64,000 nt of DNA from contig NZ_JAPENY010000001.1 of NCBI RefSeq assembly GCF_026341825.1, positions 2,356,001 to 2,420,000 on the forward strand. Direction: 5' to 3'. Below are positions 16,510 to 25,928 of this stretch, piece after piece. The notes under the pieces were generated by a model, which saw only the letters and a program-made list of their open reading frames with translations, did no database searches and had not been told where the DNA came from. The stretch comes from Streptomyces sp. NBC_00620 (lineage in GTDB: Bacteria; Actinomycetota; Actinomycetes; Streptomycetales; Streptomycetaceae). Positions within the stretch are counted from its first letter, which is position 1. The number at the start of each line of letters is the position of its first letter. Both the position numbers and the translations under genes were made by a program.

Positions 16510-18210
16510 ATGGGCAACCAGCACATGGGGGTCAGCAGACGCGGCCTGCTCGGCAGCGCCATCGCCGTGGCCGCCGCAGCCGCGACCGGCGGTACCGCGA
16601 CGGCCGCAACGCCCGCATCCCAAAGGGCATCCCAGGGGGCATCACAGCGGGGCGAAGTCCCCGCTCTCTGGCACGAGTTCACCCGCACCCCCTTCACCCA
16701 CCCGCAGATCCCGTACGTCGGCAGGGCCGGCTACCGCGCCGGGGCAGCGCGCTTCCCCCGCCGCCCCGTGGTGGCCGACGTACGCGACTACGGAGCCGTC
16801 GCGGACGACGGGGCCACGGACTGCGCCCCCGCGATCAACCGTGCCATCGCTGCCGCCGGAAAGGCCGGCGGTGGCACGGTTCTCATCCCGCCCGGCACCT
16901 TCCGCATCGACGACCTGATCCGCATCGGGTACTCGAACGTCGTCCTGCGCGGCGCCGGCAGCGGCGTGACGAAGCTGTACGCGACCCGGAACCTCACCGA
17001 GCTCATCGGCGTCTACGGCTCCCGCTACGGCGGCGACAAGTCGTCCTGGTCCTGGGCCGGCGGCCTGATCTGGCTCTGCCCGACGGACCGCTTCACGACC
17101 CTCACGACCGCCATCAAGGCCAAGGCATGGCCCTTCGAGGGCTGGACCGGCAACAAGCGCGACGAGTGGCAGACGCTGACGACCCTCGCACCGGCGCGCC
17201 AGGGCTCCCGGTCGGTGCGCGTGGCGGACCCCGGGAAACTGAAGCCCGGCCAACTAGTCCTCCTGCGCCTCGCCGACGACGCCGACCACACGCTCCTGGA
17301 GCACATGTCGGGCGGCGGCCCGGGCACCGAGGCGTACGTCTGGGACGACAAGACGAAGCTGACGAGTTACGTCCCCTACGAGTGGCCCGTACGCATCGCG
17401 CGCGTGCAGGGCGAAAAGGTCACCCTGGAGAGGCCACTTCCGCTGGACGTACGCCCCGAATGGGACCCGCGGCTGACCACGCACGTCGAGCCGCTGACGG
17501 GCTCCGGCGTCGAAGGCCTCACCCTGGAAGCGGTGGAAACCCCGCAGAGCCCCCACCTCCTGGACAAGGGCTACAACGGCGTCACCTTCCAGTGTGCGTA
17601 CGACTGCTGGGCCGACGACGTGGTCGTACGCCACGTGGACAACGGCTTCGGCCTGGTCGCCGCCTCCGCCTGCACCCTGCGCCGCACACGCGTGACGGGC
17701 CGCGGCGCGCACCACCCGTACTTCTGCCGCGAGGGCTCGCACGACAACCTCGTCGAGGACTTCACCATCGAGCAGCGCACGGTCCCGGCGCCCGCCGGAA
17801 CCCAGCTCCACGGCATCAACGTGGAAGGCCTCTCCTCGTACAACGTCTGGTCCCGCGGCGACATGAAGATGGGCACCTTCGACTCCCACCGCGGCCTGCC
17901 GTTCGCCAACGTCCGCACCGACATCACGGTCGACAACACCGGTACGCACGGCGGCGACTACTCGGCGGGCCCGCTCTTCGGCGCCCGCTTCACCCACTGG
18001 AACATCCGCGTCACCAACTCCCGCGCCGGCCTGATGAAGATCGACGGCCTCGCGCCCCACAGCGCAACGGTCGGCATCAACGAGGTGACGGAGTTCGGCC
18101 AGATCGACATACCCGACTTCACCGGCGACCTCCACGCGCGCGTGGAGCTGTACGGGACGACGGACGTCGTACGCCCGCGGAACCTGTACGAGGCTCAGCG
18201 GGCCTTCTGA
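16510..18210 (+). CDS. Tat-secreted right-handed beta-helix protein (pectate lyase/GH28-like)
   Basis: 566 aa. A twin-arginine signal (SRRGLLGSAIAVAAAAATGG, residues ~9-28) indicates export in folded form. The mature start of the beta-helix is typical of the Pectate_lyase_3 family: VADVRDYGAVADDGATDCAPAINRAI, then GGGTVLIPPGTFRI. Later coils contain VVLRGAGSGVTKLY and a repeated G-x-x-x-N pattern. It is probably a polysaccharide lyase or hydrolase acting on plant or microbial glycans; the exact substrate cannot be told. It is a single gene with its own promoter, and the next gene runs convergently 2 bp away. Confidence 0.85.
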   Translation: MGNQHMGVSRRGLLGSAIAVAAAAATGGTATAATPASQRASQGASQRGEVPALWHEFTRTPFTHPQIPYVGRAGYRAGAARFPRRPVVADVRDYGAVADDGATDCAPAINRAIAAAGKAGGGTVLIPPGTFRIDDLIRIGYSNVVLRGAGSGVTKLYATRNLTELIGVYGSRYGGDKSSWSWAGGLIWLCPTDRFTTLTTAIKAKAWPFEGWTGNKRDEWQTLTTLAPARQGSRSVRVADPGKLKPGQLVLLRLADDADHTLLEHMSGGGPGTEAYVWDDKTKLTSYVPYEWPVRIARVQGEKVTLERPLPLDVRPEWDPRLTTHVEPLTGSGVEGLTLEAVETPQSPHLLDKGYNGVTFQCAYDCWADDVVVRHVDNGFGLVAASACTLRRTRVTGRGAHHPYFCREGSHDNLVEDFTIEQRTVPAPAGTQLHGINVEGLSSYNVWSRGDMKMGTFDSHRGLPFANVRTDITVDNTGTHGGDYSAGPLFGARFTHWNIRVTNSRAGLMKIDGLAPHSATVGINEVTEFGQIDIPDFTGDLHARVELYGTTDVVRPRNLYEAQRAF

Positions 18211-18211
18211 C

Positions 18212-18859
18212 TCAGTGGAGGGCGTCGTACCCGACGAAGGTGAACATCCGCTCGCCGGGCGGCAGTGGGCGGGGCTCGCCGGTGTACCGGTGGGCCCCGA
18301 CGGCGAATCCGAGCTCGGGGTCGGAGACCCACAGCCGCTCGAACCCGCGCTCCTCCAGCCACGCGCACACCTGCGGGACCAGGTCCCTCGTGACCTCGAT
18401 CTGCCGGCTGCGCGTCCACACCAGCGTTCCGCCCGGCCGGCACAACATGGTGCAGTGGTCGATCGCGCGCTCGACGTCCGCGTCGGCGAGGTTGCCGAGC
18501 ACGCCGCAGAGCAGCACCAGATCGGCGGGCGCCACGCGCGCGTAGTGGTCGGTCAAGGAGGCGTCCCCGACGACGACTTCGACCTGCGTCAGCCCGGCGG
18601 CCTCGGCCGCGCGCACGGCCGCCTGGGCGTTCTGCTCATCCAACTCGACGAGCCGCGCCCGGACATCGCCGCGACGCGGGTGTTCGGCGAGTACGCCGAT
18701 CAGGTCGCGCCCCTGTCCGGCGCACAGGCTGATGACCGTGAGCGGTCCCGGCGGAGCCTCGTCGAGGGCGAGGCGGACGCGCTCCTGGACGAGCGCGAGG
18801 CGCTGTTCGAGCCAGGAGCCGGGAGTGTCGTACGCGGCATGCCATTCGTGCCAGTCCAT
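18212..18859 (-). CDS. Class I SAM-dependent methyltransferase
   Basis: 215 aa from ATG 18859 (MDWHEWHAAYDTPGSWLEQRL), a start typical of this Streptomyces family. An earlier start at 18901 would overlap the upstream gene. The SAM motif is VISLCAGQGRDLIGVLAEH; the acidic residue is in LVELDEQNAQ and motif II in VAPADLVLLCGVLGNL. The closest look-alikes are small-molecule methyltransferases. It lies ~38 bp downstream of the AraC-type gene on the same strand. Confidence 0.85.
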   Translation of the reverse strand: MDWHEWHAAYDTPGSWLEQRLALVQERVRLALDEAPPGPLTVISLCAGQGRDLIGVLAEHPRRGDVRARLVELDEQNAQAAVRAAEAAGLTQVEVVVGDASLTDHYARVAPADLVLLCGVLGNLADADVERAIDHCTMLCRPGGTLVWTRSRQIEVTRDLVPQVCAWLEERGFERLWVSDPELGFAVGAHRYTGEPRPLPPGERMFTFVGYDALH

Positions 18860-18897
18860 GCGCGGGAGCCTACGGCGATCACCGGAGCCCGCGGAAT

Positions 18898-19728
18898 TCA
18901 ATTGTTTCCCGACCGCGCGTACCGCCCCGGGGGCACTCCCACCAACTTCCTGAAATGGCGGGTGAGATGGGACTGGTCGAAGAAGCCGGTCGCCGGTGCC
19001 ACCTCGCCAGGCGGCCGTCCGTCGAGCAGCAGGCGGCGGGCGCGCTCGACGCGGCGGGACATCAGGTACTGGTGCGGGGCTATCCCGAAGGCCGCGCTGA
19101 ACGCCCGTACCAGATGGGCGGGATGGGCCTGCAGGAGACGGGCGGCCTCCTCAAGGGCGATGCCTTCGACGAGCCGTGCGTCGAGGAGTTCGCGCAGCCG
19201 GTGGGCGAGGGTGCGGTCGGGGCGCGAGGGCTCTCCGGGCAGGTGGGGCCGCAGATGCCCGCGCAGCCGTTCCCCCACCAGGGTCAGCCTGCTCTCGGCC
19301 TCCAGCTCGTCCCCGGGATGCGCGAGCGCGGTGTGCAACTGCCCCACGCGGCGCCGCAGTACGGGATCCACCAGGTCCGGCGCGTCCACCGCGGGCCCGA
19401 TGAGGCTCTCGTCGAGTCGGCTCAGGTCCAGATACAGGACGCGCTTGCGGAAGCCGTCCTCGGTGACCGGGGAACCGTTGTGCGGGACGTACGGCGGCAG
19501 CAGCGAGACCGTGTCGTGCGGGGTGCCGTGCTCATGCCGGTCGAGGTCGTACCGTACGGCCCCGTCGTCGACGATCAGCAGCGTCCACGCCTCGTGCACA
19601 TGCATCGGGTACGCGTACTCGGTGTAGTGGGCGTGGAACACCTCCACGACACCCGGGACGCGCGGGCGCCACGCGGAGATCTCCCGCTGGGGGCGCGGGG
19701 GACGGTGCTGCGGGCGCTGCGGGGCCAT
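18898..19728 (-). CDS. AraC-family transcriptional regulator
   Basis: 276 aa from ATG 19728. The N-terminal cupin (YAYPMHVHEAWTLLIVDDG) binds an effector. The C-terminal ~95 residues hold two helix-turn-helices: IALEEAARLLQAHPAHLVRAF and PGEVAPATGFFDQSHLTRHF, ending in the family signature FRKLVGVPPGRYARS. It is divergent from the DUF2000 gene 50 bp away. AraC/DUF2000 pairs are frequent, which suggests that it regulates that gene. Confidence 0.92.
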   Translation of the reverse strand: MAPQRPQHRPPRPQREISAWRPRVPGVVEVFHAHYTEYAYPMHVHEAWTLLIVDDGAVRYDLDRHEHGTPHDTVSLLPPYVPHNGSPVTEDGFRKRVLYLDLSRLDESLIGPAVDAPDLVDPVLRRRVGQLHTALAHPGDELEAESRLTLVGERLRGHLRPHLPGEPSRPDRTLAHRLRELLDARLVEGIALEEAARLLQAHPAHLVRAFSAAFGIAPHQYLMSRRVERARRLLLDGRPPGEVAPATGFFDQSHLTRHFRKLVGVPPGRYARSGNN

Positions 19729-19778
19729 GCAAAGAACGTACAAGACGTCGTCGTACGGACGTCGGCAGTCTCGATGGC

Positions 19779-20234
19779 ATGAGCACCGAGACCCCTGCCG
19801 ACAACGCCGCGGACAACGCCCCCATCCGTTTCGACACCAAGATCGCCGTCCTGCTGCGGGACGACCTGGAGCCCTGGCAGCGACTGAATGTGACCGCTTT
19901 CCTGGTCAGCGGCCTGGGGGCGACGGTTCCCGAGGTGATCGGGGAGCCGTACGCCGATGCGGACGGCGTCCCCTACCTGCCGATGTTCCGACAGCCCGTA
20001 CTGATCTTCGAGGGCTCGAAGGAGACCCTGACCGCCGCGCACGGCCGGGCCCTCACGCGGGTGCTGCCGCGAGCCGTCTTCACCTCCGACCTGTTCGCCA
20101 CCGGCAACGACCGGGACAACCGCACGGCCGTGAAGGCGGTGCGGACCGGGGATCTGGACCTCGTGGGGCTCGCGGTGTACGGGCCGCGGAACGCGGTGGA
20201 CAAGGTGCTGAAGGGGGCGCGGATGCATCCCTGA
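19779..20234 (+). CDS. DUF2000 family protein
   Basis: 151 aa. The DUF2000 fold, distantly related to peptidyl-tRNA hydrolase 2, is recognisable from IAVLLRDDLEPWQRLNVTAF and VPYLPMFRQPVLIFEGS. Enzymatic function is not established for the family. The gene is divergent from the AraC-type regulator at 19728, a pairing that argues for ligand-dependent control. Confidence 0.85.
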   Translation: MSTETPADNAADNAPIRFDTKIAVLLRDDLEPWQRLNVTAFLVSGLGATVPEVIGEPYADADGVPYLPMFRQPVLIFEGSKETLTAAHGRALTRVLPRAVFTSDLFATGNDRDNRTAVKAVRTGDLDLVGLAVYGPRNAVDKVLKGARMHP

Positions 20235-20282
20235 GGCCCCCTGGGTCCTTAGGCGACGCACTGCCTCGGGCGACGACCTGCT

Positions 20283-21254
20283 TCAGGCGACGACCTCGAA
20301 CAGCCCGCTCTGCGAGCCGAGCTTGCTGAGGGAGATCTTGCCGGGGATGCCGTTGGCGTCGGCGCCGTCGTAGCCGAGGTGGCGCTGCCACTTGGCGTAG
20401 GCGGCGATGGTCTTCGAGCCGAAGGAACCGTCGCCGGCGTAGGTCTTGGCGAGGTAGCCGAGCTTGACCAGGGCGGCCTCGGTGAGGTTCGTCCCCGCCA
20501 TGTAGCTGACGTGGCCCTGCTTGGCGGCCGGGTCCTTCTTCGCGGCGCCGATGAGACGGGACAGGTCGACGCGGGGCTTCGAGGCGGTACCGGTGCCGGG
20601 CTTGGTGGGCTTCGCGGGCTTGGTCGGTTTGGGGATGCCCGGCTTGGCCGGAGTGGTCTTGATGGGTGTGTCCGCGAGCTGCTTCTTCACGTCGGACCGG
20701 AAGTCGTCCATGTCGAAGCTGGGGTCGACCTTGCCGGGCTGGACCTCCTTGTGCCCGGCGATCGACTTCTCGGACCAGCCGTGGGCCCGGCACAGGGCGG
20801 CGGCCCACAGCACGGCCTTGCGGTACTGCGCGTCCGGGTACGGGTCCTTGCCGTTGCCGCGGTTCTCGATCTCCAGGCCGTACAGGACATCGTTGCCGTC
20901 GGCGTTGGCCTGGTTGTCCTTCGGGAGCGTGGTCTCCTCGCGCAGCGCGTTGAGGACGTCGAGGTCGACGGAGCCGGCGTGGTTGGCGCGGCCGTTTCCG
21001 ATCAGCCACAGGCCGTCGGTCTTGCCCAGCCAGGCGTGGCAGAGCGGGCCGGGGAGGTCGGACCTGCCCTTGAAGCAGAGCTCTCTGTCGTCGTGTCCCG
21101 CCGTGTGGTGGATCAGTACGCCGATGACGGGGCCGAACTTCTTGCCCGTCGCCGAGTCGCGGTTGTGGGTCTTCCAGCCGGTGTGCTCGTGGACGGTGAG
21201 GCCTTCGGCCTTCAACGCGGCGAGGGTCTCAGCGGCGGTCAGCGGTGTGGCCAT
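20283..21254 (-). CDS. N-acetylmuramoyl-L-alanine amidase with C-terminal cell-wall repeat domain
   Basis: 323 aa. Amidase_2 domain (residues ~30-190) with zinc ligands in VLIHHTAGHDD and in AGHKEVQPGKVDPS. A Pro/Lys-rich hinge (TKPAKPTKPG) leads to a C-terminal domain (VSYMAGTNLTEAALVKLGYLAKTYAGDGSFGSKTIAAYAKWQRHLG) like the peptidoglycan-binding repeat of phage endolysins. No signal peptide is visible. This is typical of an endolysin or of proteins released by lysis or another route. No other phage genes are nearby. Confidence 0.87.
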   Translation of the reverse strand: MATPLTAAETLAALKAEGLTVHEHTGWKTHNRDSATGKKFGPVIGVLIHHTAGHDDRELCFKGRSDLPGPLCHAWLGKTDGLWLIGNGRANHAGSVDLDVLNALREETTLPKDNQANADGNDVLYGLEIENRGNGKDPYPDAQYRKAVLWAAALCRAHGWSEKSIAGHKEVQPGKVDPSFDMDDFRSDVKKQLADTPIKTTPAKPGIPKPTKPAKPTKPGTGTASKPRVDLSRLIGAAKKDPAAKQGHVSYMAGTNLTEAALVKLGYLAKTYAGDGSFGSKTIAAYAKWQRHLGYDGADANGIPGKISLSKLGSQSGLFEVVA

Positions 21255-21422
21255 GGCTGTGTTCCTTTCGGGGCGGCGCGGTCATCAGGCGGTCGTGCGG
21301 GTGCGGGTGCGGGTACTGGTGGTACTCGTCCCGGGCCGTAAGTGTTCAGCCCGGGACGGGAGTTGAGACGCGGGTGCCTGGGAGTCGAGCCATGTCGTGT
21401 GCACCGCTCAGCATTGCGGAAC

Positions 21423-21926
21423 CTATGCGCCGCGCGGGGCGAAACCGGTCCACTGGCCACCCCTGTTGTCACCGCCCGGACGGTGGCCCGGGCGGTGGTT
21501 CGCCAGCCACACACCGCGGCCCAGCGCCCACAGCAGCAGCCCCGCCACCACCGGACCGCCGAAGACGATGACGAGACCGGCCCCGATGTTGGCGCCGATC
21601 ACACCGGCCGTCAGCACCCGCCAGCCCACTCCGACCAGCAGCCCCGCCATGACCAGCGGAACCAGAACCCCCCACCAGCGCTTGTCCATCCCGCCGCTCC
21701 GCGAGGCACGTACGAGCAGCGTCGCGCCGGCTCCCGCCAGCACCAGGGCGACCACGCCGAGCACGGTGTCCAGGCCGTCCGGGACCCCCAACGGCTGGAA
21801 GGCGTAGTCGAGTTGGGACGCCGGAAGCTCTCCGGAGTTCTGCTGGCCCAGCAGCCCCCACGCGGCGACCGGTACGGCCGTGACCAGTACGGCGGCGGCG
21901 GACAGAAGCGTTCCTCGGTTCGTCAT
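21423..21926 (-). CDS. Four-TM membrane protein, function unknown
   Basis: 167 aa from ATG 21926 (MTNRGTLLSAAAVLVTAVPVAAWG). A first helix is followed by an extracytoplasmic loop (QQNSGELPASQLDYAFQPLG). Then come three helices (~55-80, ~90-105, ~112-140) and a C-terminal basic/glycine-rich tail. I do not recognise a family. It lies between the amidase and an MFS gene on the same strand, with separate spacing (~130-170 bp) on both sides. Confidence 0.72.
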   Translation of the reverse strand: MTNRGTLLSAAAVLVTAVPVAAWGLLGQQNSGELPASQLDYAFQPLGVPDGLDTVLGVVALVLAGAGATLLVRASRSGGMDKRWWGVLVPLVMAGLLVGVGWRVLTAGVIGANIGAGLVIVFGGPVVAGLLLWALGRGVWLANHRPGHRPGGDNRGGQWTGFAPRGA

Positions 21927-22057
21927 GTGCCCAGCGTGGCGGGGCGGGGGAGGGGTGGCATGAGCACGCGTACTCAGCCGCTGCGGGCGGAGCACTCAGG
22001 TGCGCGCGCCGTACCGACTCCGAGCGCGCGCCCCGTCCCCCGCTCGCCCCCGCGTCC

Positions 22058-23317
22058 TCACGCCGCGCTGACCTCGGTCTTCGCGGTGACGGGCGCCGGA
22101 GTGGCCCACTCGCCCTCCGCCGGAAGCCGCCGCATCAGCACCCCGTACCCGACACCCGCCACCGTCCCCACCACCGCGCACAGCCCCCACAACCACTCCG
22201 CGCCGAAGCGGTCGATGACCAGGCCGGACATCAGCGGCGCAATGAGCGCGGCGAGCGCCCAGGACAGCGTGTACATGCCCTGATAGCGGCCGCGGCCGTG
22301 CACCGGGGAGAGCCGGACGACGAGCCCCGTCTGGGTGGGCGCGTTGACGATCTCCGCCAGGGTCCACACGCACACGGTGAGCGCGAAGACGCCGACCGAC
22401 CCGGCGAAGGCGGTGAGCCCGAAGCCGTACCCCGCGAGGAGCGAGGAGACGACGAGCAGCCGCTTGGGATCCCGGTGCTCGATGAAACGGGTGACCGGGA
22501 TCTGCAGAGCGACGATGAGTACGCCGTTGACGGCGACCGCCATGCCGTAGTCGGCCGGGGTGAAGCCCGCCTGGCCCATCGCGACCGGGAGCCCGACGAA
22601 CCCCTGCTGGAAGACGAGCGCGACGAGGAACGACAGCCCGACGACGCTCATGAAGCGCCGGTCGCGCAGCACGGTCCCGAGCCCGACACCGTCTTCGGCC
22701 GCGGCTTCCTTGACGCTCTGGACCGGCCGTGACTCCGGGAGCTTCGCGAAGACGACGAGCGCGCAGACGAGGGTCATGCCGGCCTCGATGAGGAAGCCCG
22801 CGAGGTAGCTGAACTCGGCGATGAAGCCGGCGGCCATGGAGGAGACTGCGAAGCCGAGGTTGATGGCCCAGTAGTTGAGCGAGAAGGCCCGCACCCGGTC
22901 CTCGGGCCGCACGATGTCGGCCATCATCGCCTGCACGGCGGGCCGCGAGGCGTTCGAGGCCATCCCCACCAGAAACGCGACCGCGGCGATGGCCACGGGG
23001 TGCTGCATGAAGCCGAGCAGCGCGACTGAGAGGGCCGTGGACACCTGCGCGATCAGCAGCGTGGGCCGCCGCCCGAGCCGGTCGGTCATCACCCCCGCGC
23101 CGAGCGAGGAGACGACGCCGCCGAGGCCGTGCAGAGAGGCGACGAGACCGGCGTACGAGGCGGAGTAGCCGCGGTCGAGCGTCAGGTACAGGGCCATGAA
23201 CGTGGCGACGAAAGCCCCGAGCCGGTTGACGAGGGTGCTGGTCCACAGCCACCAGAACTCGCGGGGGAGCCCGGAGACGCTCTCGCGGACGGCGCGTCTC
23301 ATGACGGCGAATGACAT
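22058..23317 (-). CDS. MFS transporter
   Basis: 419 aa from ATG 23317, which has GTGGGG upstream. There are twelve predicted TM helices. The MFS loop 2-3 signature is GAGVMTDRLGRRPTLLIAQ. The second half has VTRFIEHRDPKRLLVVSSLLAG. It resembles drug/efflux permeases of the actinobacterial YebQ/MDR type. Substrate unknown. Divergent from gpm; the 150-bp space is AT-rich near 23365-23395. Confidence 0.9.
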   Translation of the reverse strand: MSFAVMRRAVRESVSGLPREFWWLWTSTLVNRLGAFVATFMALYLTLDRGYSASYAGLVASLHGLGGVVSSLGAGVMTDRLGRRPTLLIAQVSTALSVALLGFMQHPVAIAAVAFLVGMASNASRPAVQAMMADIVRPEDRVRAFSLNYWAINLGFAVSSMAAGFIAEFSYLAGFLIEAGMTLVCALVVFAKLPESRPVQSVKEAAAEDGVGLGTVLRDRRFMSVVGLSFLVALVFQQGFVGLPVAMGQAGFTPADYGMAVAVNGVLIVALQIPVTRFIEHRDPKRLLVVSSLLAGYGFGLTAFAGSVGVFALTVCVWTLAEIVNAPTQTGLVVRLSPVHGRGRYQGMYTLSWALAALIAPLMSGLVIDRFGAEWLWGLCAVVGTVAGVGYGVLMRRLPAEGEWATPAPVTAKTEVSAA

Positions 23318-23452
23318 CGGGACCCCACGGAGTAAGCGGCTCGGGCAGTGAGCGCAACTTACAAATGTGCAGCCCTGCCCGGCCACTCAATTAACAGATG
23401 CCGTCAACTGTCCGGCTTCCGGGCAGGCGCGCGAGGTGACGAAGCCTTCCAT

Positions 23453-23458
23453 TACGCT
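23453..23458 (+). promoter_or_regulatory. Candidate -10 hexamer of a leaderless promoter (gpm)
   Basis: TACGCT, 7 nt before ATG 23466, with no Shine-Dalgarno sequence between. The -35 is weak. Confidence 0.4.
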
Positions 23459-23465
23459 CGGACGC

Positions 23466-24227
23466 ATGGCCGACGCACCGTACAAGCTGATCCTCCTCCG
23501 CCACGGCGAGAGCGAATGGAACGCGAAGAACCTGTTCACCGGTTGGGTGGACGTCAACCTCAACGAGAAGGGCGAGAAGGAGGCAGTGCGCGGCGGTGAG
23601 CTGCTCAAGGACGCCGGCCTGCTGCCCGACGTGGTCCACACCTCGCTCCAGAAGCGCGCGATCCGCACCGCCCAGCTCGCGCTGGAGTCCGCGGACCGCC
23701 ACTGGATCCCCGTCCACCGCTCCTGGCGCCTGAACGAGCGCCACTACGGCGCCCTCCAGGGCAAGGACAAGGCCCAGACCCTCGCCGAGTTCGGCGAGGA
23801 GCAGTTCATGCTGTGGCGCCGCTCCTACGACACGCCGCCGCCGGCCCTCGAGGACGGCACGGAGTTCTCCCAGTCGGGCGACCCGCGCTACGCGTCCATC
23901 CCCCCGGAGCTGCGCCCCCGCACGGAGTGCCTGAAGGACGTCGTCCTCCGCATGCTCCCGTACTGGTACGACGGCATCGTCCCCGACCTCCTCACCGGCC
24001 GTACGGTCCTGGTCGCGGCCCACGGCAACTCCCTCCGCGCCCTCGTCAAGCACCTCGACGGCATCTCCGACGCCGACATCGCAGGCCTGAACATCCCCAC
24101 CGGCATCCCCCTCTCCTACGAGCTGGACGCCAACTTCAAGCCCCTCAACCCGGGCGGCACCTACCTCGACCCGGACGCTGCGGCGGCGGCGATCGAGGCG
24201 GTCAAGAACCAGGGCAAGAAGAAGTAA
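23466..24227 (+). CDS. gpmA: 2,3-bisphosphoglycerate-dependent phosphoglycerate mutase
   Basis: 253 aa from ATG 23466 ([19 protein letters not shown]). The phosphohistidine is in [10 protein letters not shown] (residue ~14). The partner histidine is in [19 protein letters not shown] (~residue 186). [13 protein letters not shown] and [11 protein letters not shown] are diagnostic of the dPGM class. It interconverts 3- and 2-phosphoglycerate in glycolysis. The 3' end and its terminator are duplicated ~2.36 kb downstream (26566-26634). The gene itself is intact. Confidence 0.97.
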   Translation: MADAPYKLILLRHGESEWNAKNLFTGWVDVNLNEKGEKEAVRGGELLKDAGLLPDVVHTSLQKRAIRTAQLALESADRHWIPVHRSWRLNERHYGALQGKDKAQTLAEFGEEQFMLWRRSYDTPPPALEDGTEFSQSGDPRYASIPPELRPRTECLKDVVLRMLPYWYDGIVPDLLTGRTVLVAAHGNSLRALVKHLDGISDADIAGLNIPTGIPLSYELDANFKPLNPGGTYLDPDAAAAAIEAVKNQGKKK

Positions 24228-24276
24228 GCAGAGCTGAAGAGGCCCCCTACCTGCGGGTTGTCCGCTGGTAGGGGGC
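24209..24276. repeat. gpm 3' end plus terminator, copy 1 of a direct repeat
   Basis: Bases 24209-24240 (last codons, TAA and 13 nt beyond) are identical over 32 bp to 26566-26597. Similarity continues imperfectly through the following hairpin. The two copies bracket the ice-binding/collagen-like gene. Confidence 0.9.
24242..24276 (+). terminator. gpmA: gpm terminator
   Basis: GCCCCCTACC/GGTAGGGGGC stem with a 15-nt loop, followed by a T-rich run. It starts 15 bp after the gpm stop. Confidence 0.85.
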
Positions 24277-24503
24277 TTGTTGTTGTGTCTGGGCCGTCAG
24301 GTGCGGCGACGTTAGCTGTGCCGATGGGCGCGATGGGCACGTTGCGGGGGCCACTGCTCGCTCCCGGTTCGTCATCTGATCGTCCCGGCTGATCGTCCAT
24401 GACTCGCCTCGGGCTTTGGTGAGTGCGCTGAGGAGCGATCCGTACAACTCGCGGCGCGCCTGTCGCCACTCAGCAACTGCGGCACGTCTGTCCCGTCGTG
24501 ACT

Positions 24504-24537
24504 CGAAGGGCCCCACCGTTCACGGCGGGGCCCTTCG
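24504..24537 (-). terminator. Distal hairpin terminator
   Basis: Perfect 11-bp stem CGAAGGGCCCC/GGGGCCCTTCG with a 12-nt loop. Second of two terminators after the ice-binding-like gene. Confidence 0.75.
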
Positions 24538-24554
24538 ACGTTGTCCGTCTCGTT

Positions 24555-24596
24555 TTGAGTAAGGGACGTCCTCCCGGAGGGACGCCCCTTACTCAA
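24555..24596 (-). terminator. Proximal hairpin terminator of the ice-binding-like gene
   Basis: Inverted repeat of about 17 bp with one mismatch (TTGAGTAAGGG... against ...CCCTTACTCAA), 40 bp after the stop at 24636. Confidence 0.8.
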
Positions 24597-24635
24597 CTCG
24601 CTTTTCTCCTCAAGAAGATGAGGCCGTGTTTTCGC

Positions 24636-25928
24636 TCAGCCCTCGCACGTGGCCCGCGTCTTACCCGGCCCGCCCTTGTCGTGCTGCTCCCAGGGGGGAG
24701 GACCGTCGTGCTTGGGGCAGGGGGGCTTACCGCCGTGCTCCTCATGGTCTCCGTGCTCCCCGTGCTCCCCGTGCTCCCCGTGCTCGCCGTGGCCACCCTC
24801 AGGTCCCACAGGACCCTGCGGCCCTTCAGGGCCTTGAGGTCCGGTGTCTCCCTTGGGGCCCTCAGGTCCGGTGGGGCCGACAGGTCCGGTGGGGCCGGTG
24901 GGGCCTACAGATCCGGGAGGCCCGGTGGGCCCGGTGTCCCCCTGGGGACCCTCAGGTCCGGTGGGACCTACAGGTCCGGAGGGGCCGACAGATCCGGTGG
25001 GACCGGTGGGACCGACAGGTCCGGTGGGGCCGGTGGGGCCTACAGATCCGGGAGGCCCGGTGGGCCCGGTGTCCCCCTGGGGACCCTCAGGTCCGGTGGG
25101 ACCTACAGATCCGGTGGGGCCGACAGGTCCGGTGGGACCGGCAGGCCCGGTGGGGCCAGTCGCGCAGGTCGGCGACGTGATGACGTTGGTGTCCAGCGTT
25201 ACCGCGCTGGTCAGCGCCAGGGCTCGGCCCTGGATCTCGGCGCCGGTCGTCAACGAGATGGATTCCTGGGCCAGGATCGTGCCCACGAACTTGGAATCGG
25301 TCCCGAGGGTGGCGGAACTGCCGACCTGCCAGAACACGTTGCAGGGCTGCGCACCGTTGACGAGGATGACGCTGCTCGCCGTAGCGGTGGTCAGGGTCGA
25401 TCCGGCCTGGAAGATGAAGACGGCGTTGGGGTCACCCTTGGCATTGAGCGTGAGGGCTCCGGTGAGTCCCATCGATGTCGTGGCCGTGTAGACGCCGGGT
25501 ACCAGTACTTTTCCGCCGAGGTCGTCCGTAATGGCAGCCCCGGGTCCCCGGCCGGCCGCGTTGGTGTAGGCGATGCCCAGATCCGCCTTCGCCGTAAGGG
25601 ACTCGCCGTTGGAGATGTTCAGGTCGCCGAAGATCTGTCCGGGGCCGGAGGGCGTCGACGACGAGAAGCCCGTCACCGAAGAGCCCGGATCGAGCCCCAC
25701 GTCGCCCTTGATGACGGAGGGGCCGGTGTTGGTGACCGTTGAACCGGCCAGGATCGCGTAGGTCTTGGCAGTCCCCAGGTCAACAGGGGCTTCTGCGGCC
25801 TGCGCGGTGCCCAAGGCCACAGTGGCCGTGGCCAGCAGTACTACTCCGGGCACCAGCGCGAAACGCGCCTTGAGCCGGCGATGTATACGGATTTTGCCTG
25901 GCGGCGGGGACGATGTGGCCGCTGTCAT
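24636..25928 (-). CDS. Secreted ice-binding-like (DUF3494) protein with collagen-like and His-rich tail
   Basis: 430 aa. A basic leader and hydrophobic signal (residues ~16-45) precede a DUF3494/ice-binding beta-helix domain (~46-255): [32 protein letters not shown] and [13 protein letters not shown] are hallmarks. Residues ~257-378 are Gly-x-y collagen repeats rich in GPTGP and GDTGP, arranged as larger near-identical blocks. Residues ~379-398 repeat HGE. The end is Pro/Lys-rich with two cysteines (CPKHDG, ATCEG). Expected to be exported and possibly trimeric through the collagen part. Ice binding is only the family name; adhesion is just as likely. Flanked by a direct repeat of the gpm 3' end. 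Confidence 0.88.
   Translation of the reverse strand: MTAATSSPPPGKIRIHRRLKARFALVPGVVLLATATVALGTAQAAEAPVDLGTAKTYAILAGSTVTNTGPSVIKGDVGLDPGSSVTGFSSSTPSGPGQIFGDLNISNGESLTAKADLGIAYTNAAGRGPGAAITDDLGGKVLVPGVYTATTSMGLTGALTLNAKGDPNAVFIFQAGSTLTTATASSVILVNGAQPCNVFWQVGSSATLGTDSKFVGTILAQESISLTTGAEIQGRALALTSAVTLDTNVITSPTCATGPTGPAGPTGPVGPTGSVGPTGPEGPQGDTGPTGPPGSVGPTGPTGPVGPTGPTGSVGPSGPVGPTGPEGPQGDTGPTGPPGSVGPTGPTGPVGPTGPEGPKGDTGPQGPEGPQGPVGPEGGHGEHGEHGEHGEHGDHEEHGGKPPCPKHDGPPPWEQHDKGGPGKTRATCEG

Larger units (their letters stand above)
24277..24635. other. Intergenic region between convergent gpm and ice-binding gene
   Basis: About 360 bp. The gpm side (24277-24500) shows nothing recognisable. The right part holds two strong hairpins (24504-24537 and 24555-24596), which end the minus-strand gene. 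Confidence 0.6.

Noticed and set aside
20283..21254. Prophage around the amidase gene
   Set aside because: Only one endolysin-like gene; no structural, integrase or repressor genes on either side.
24247..24516. 89-aa minus-strand frame between gpm and the ice-binding-like gene
   Set aside because: It overlaps two terminator hairpins and has no start signal.
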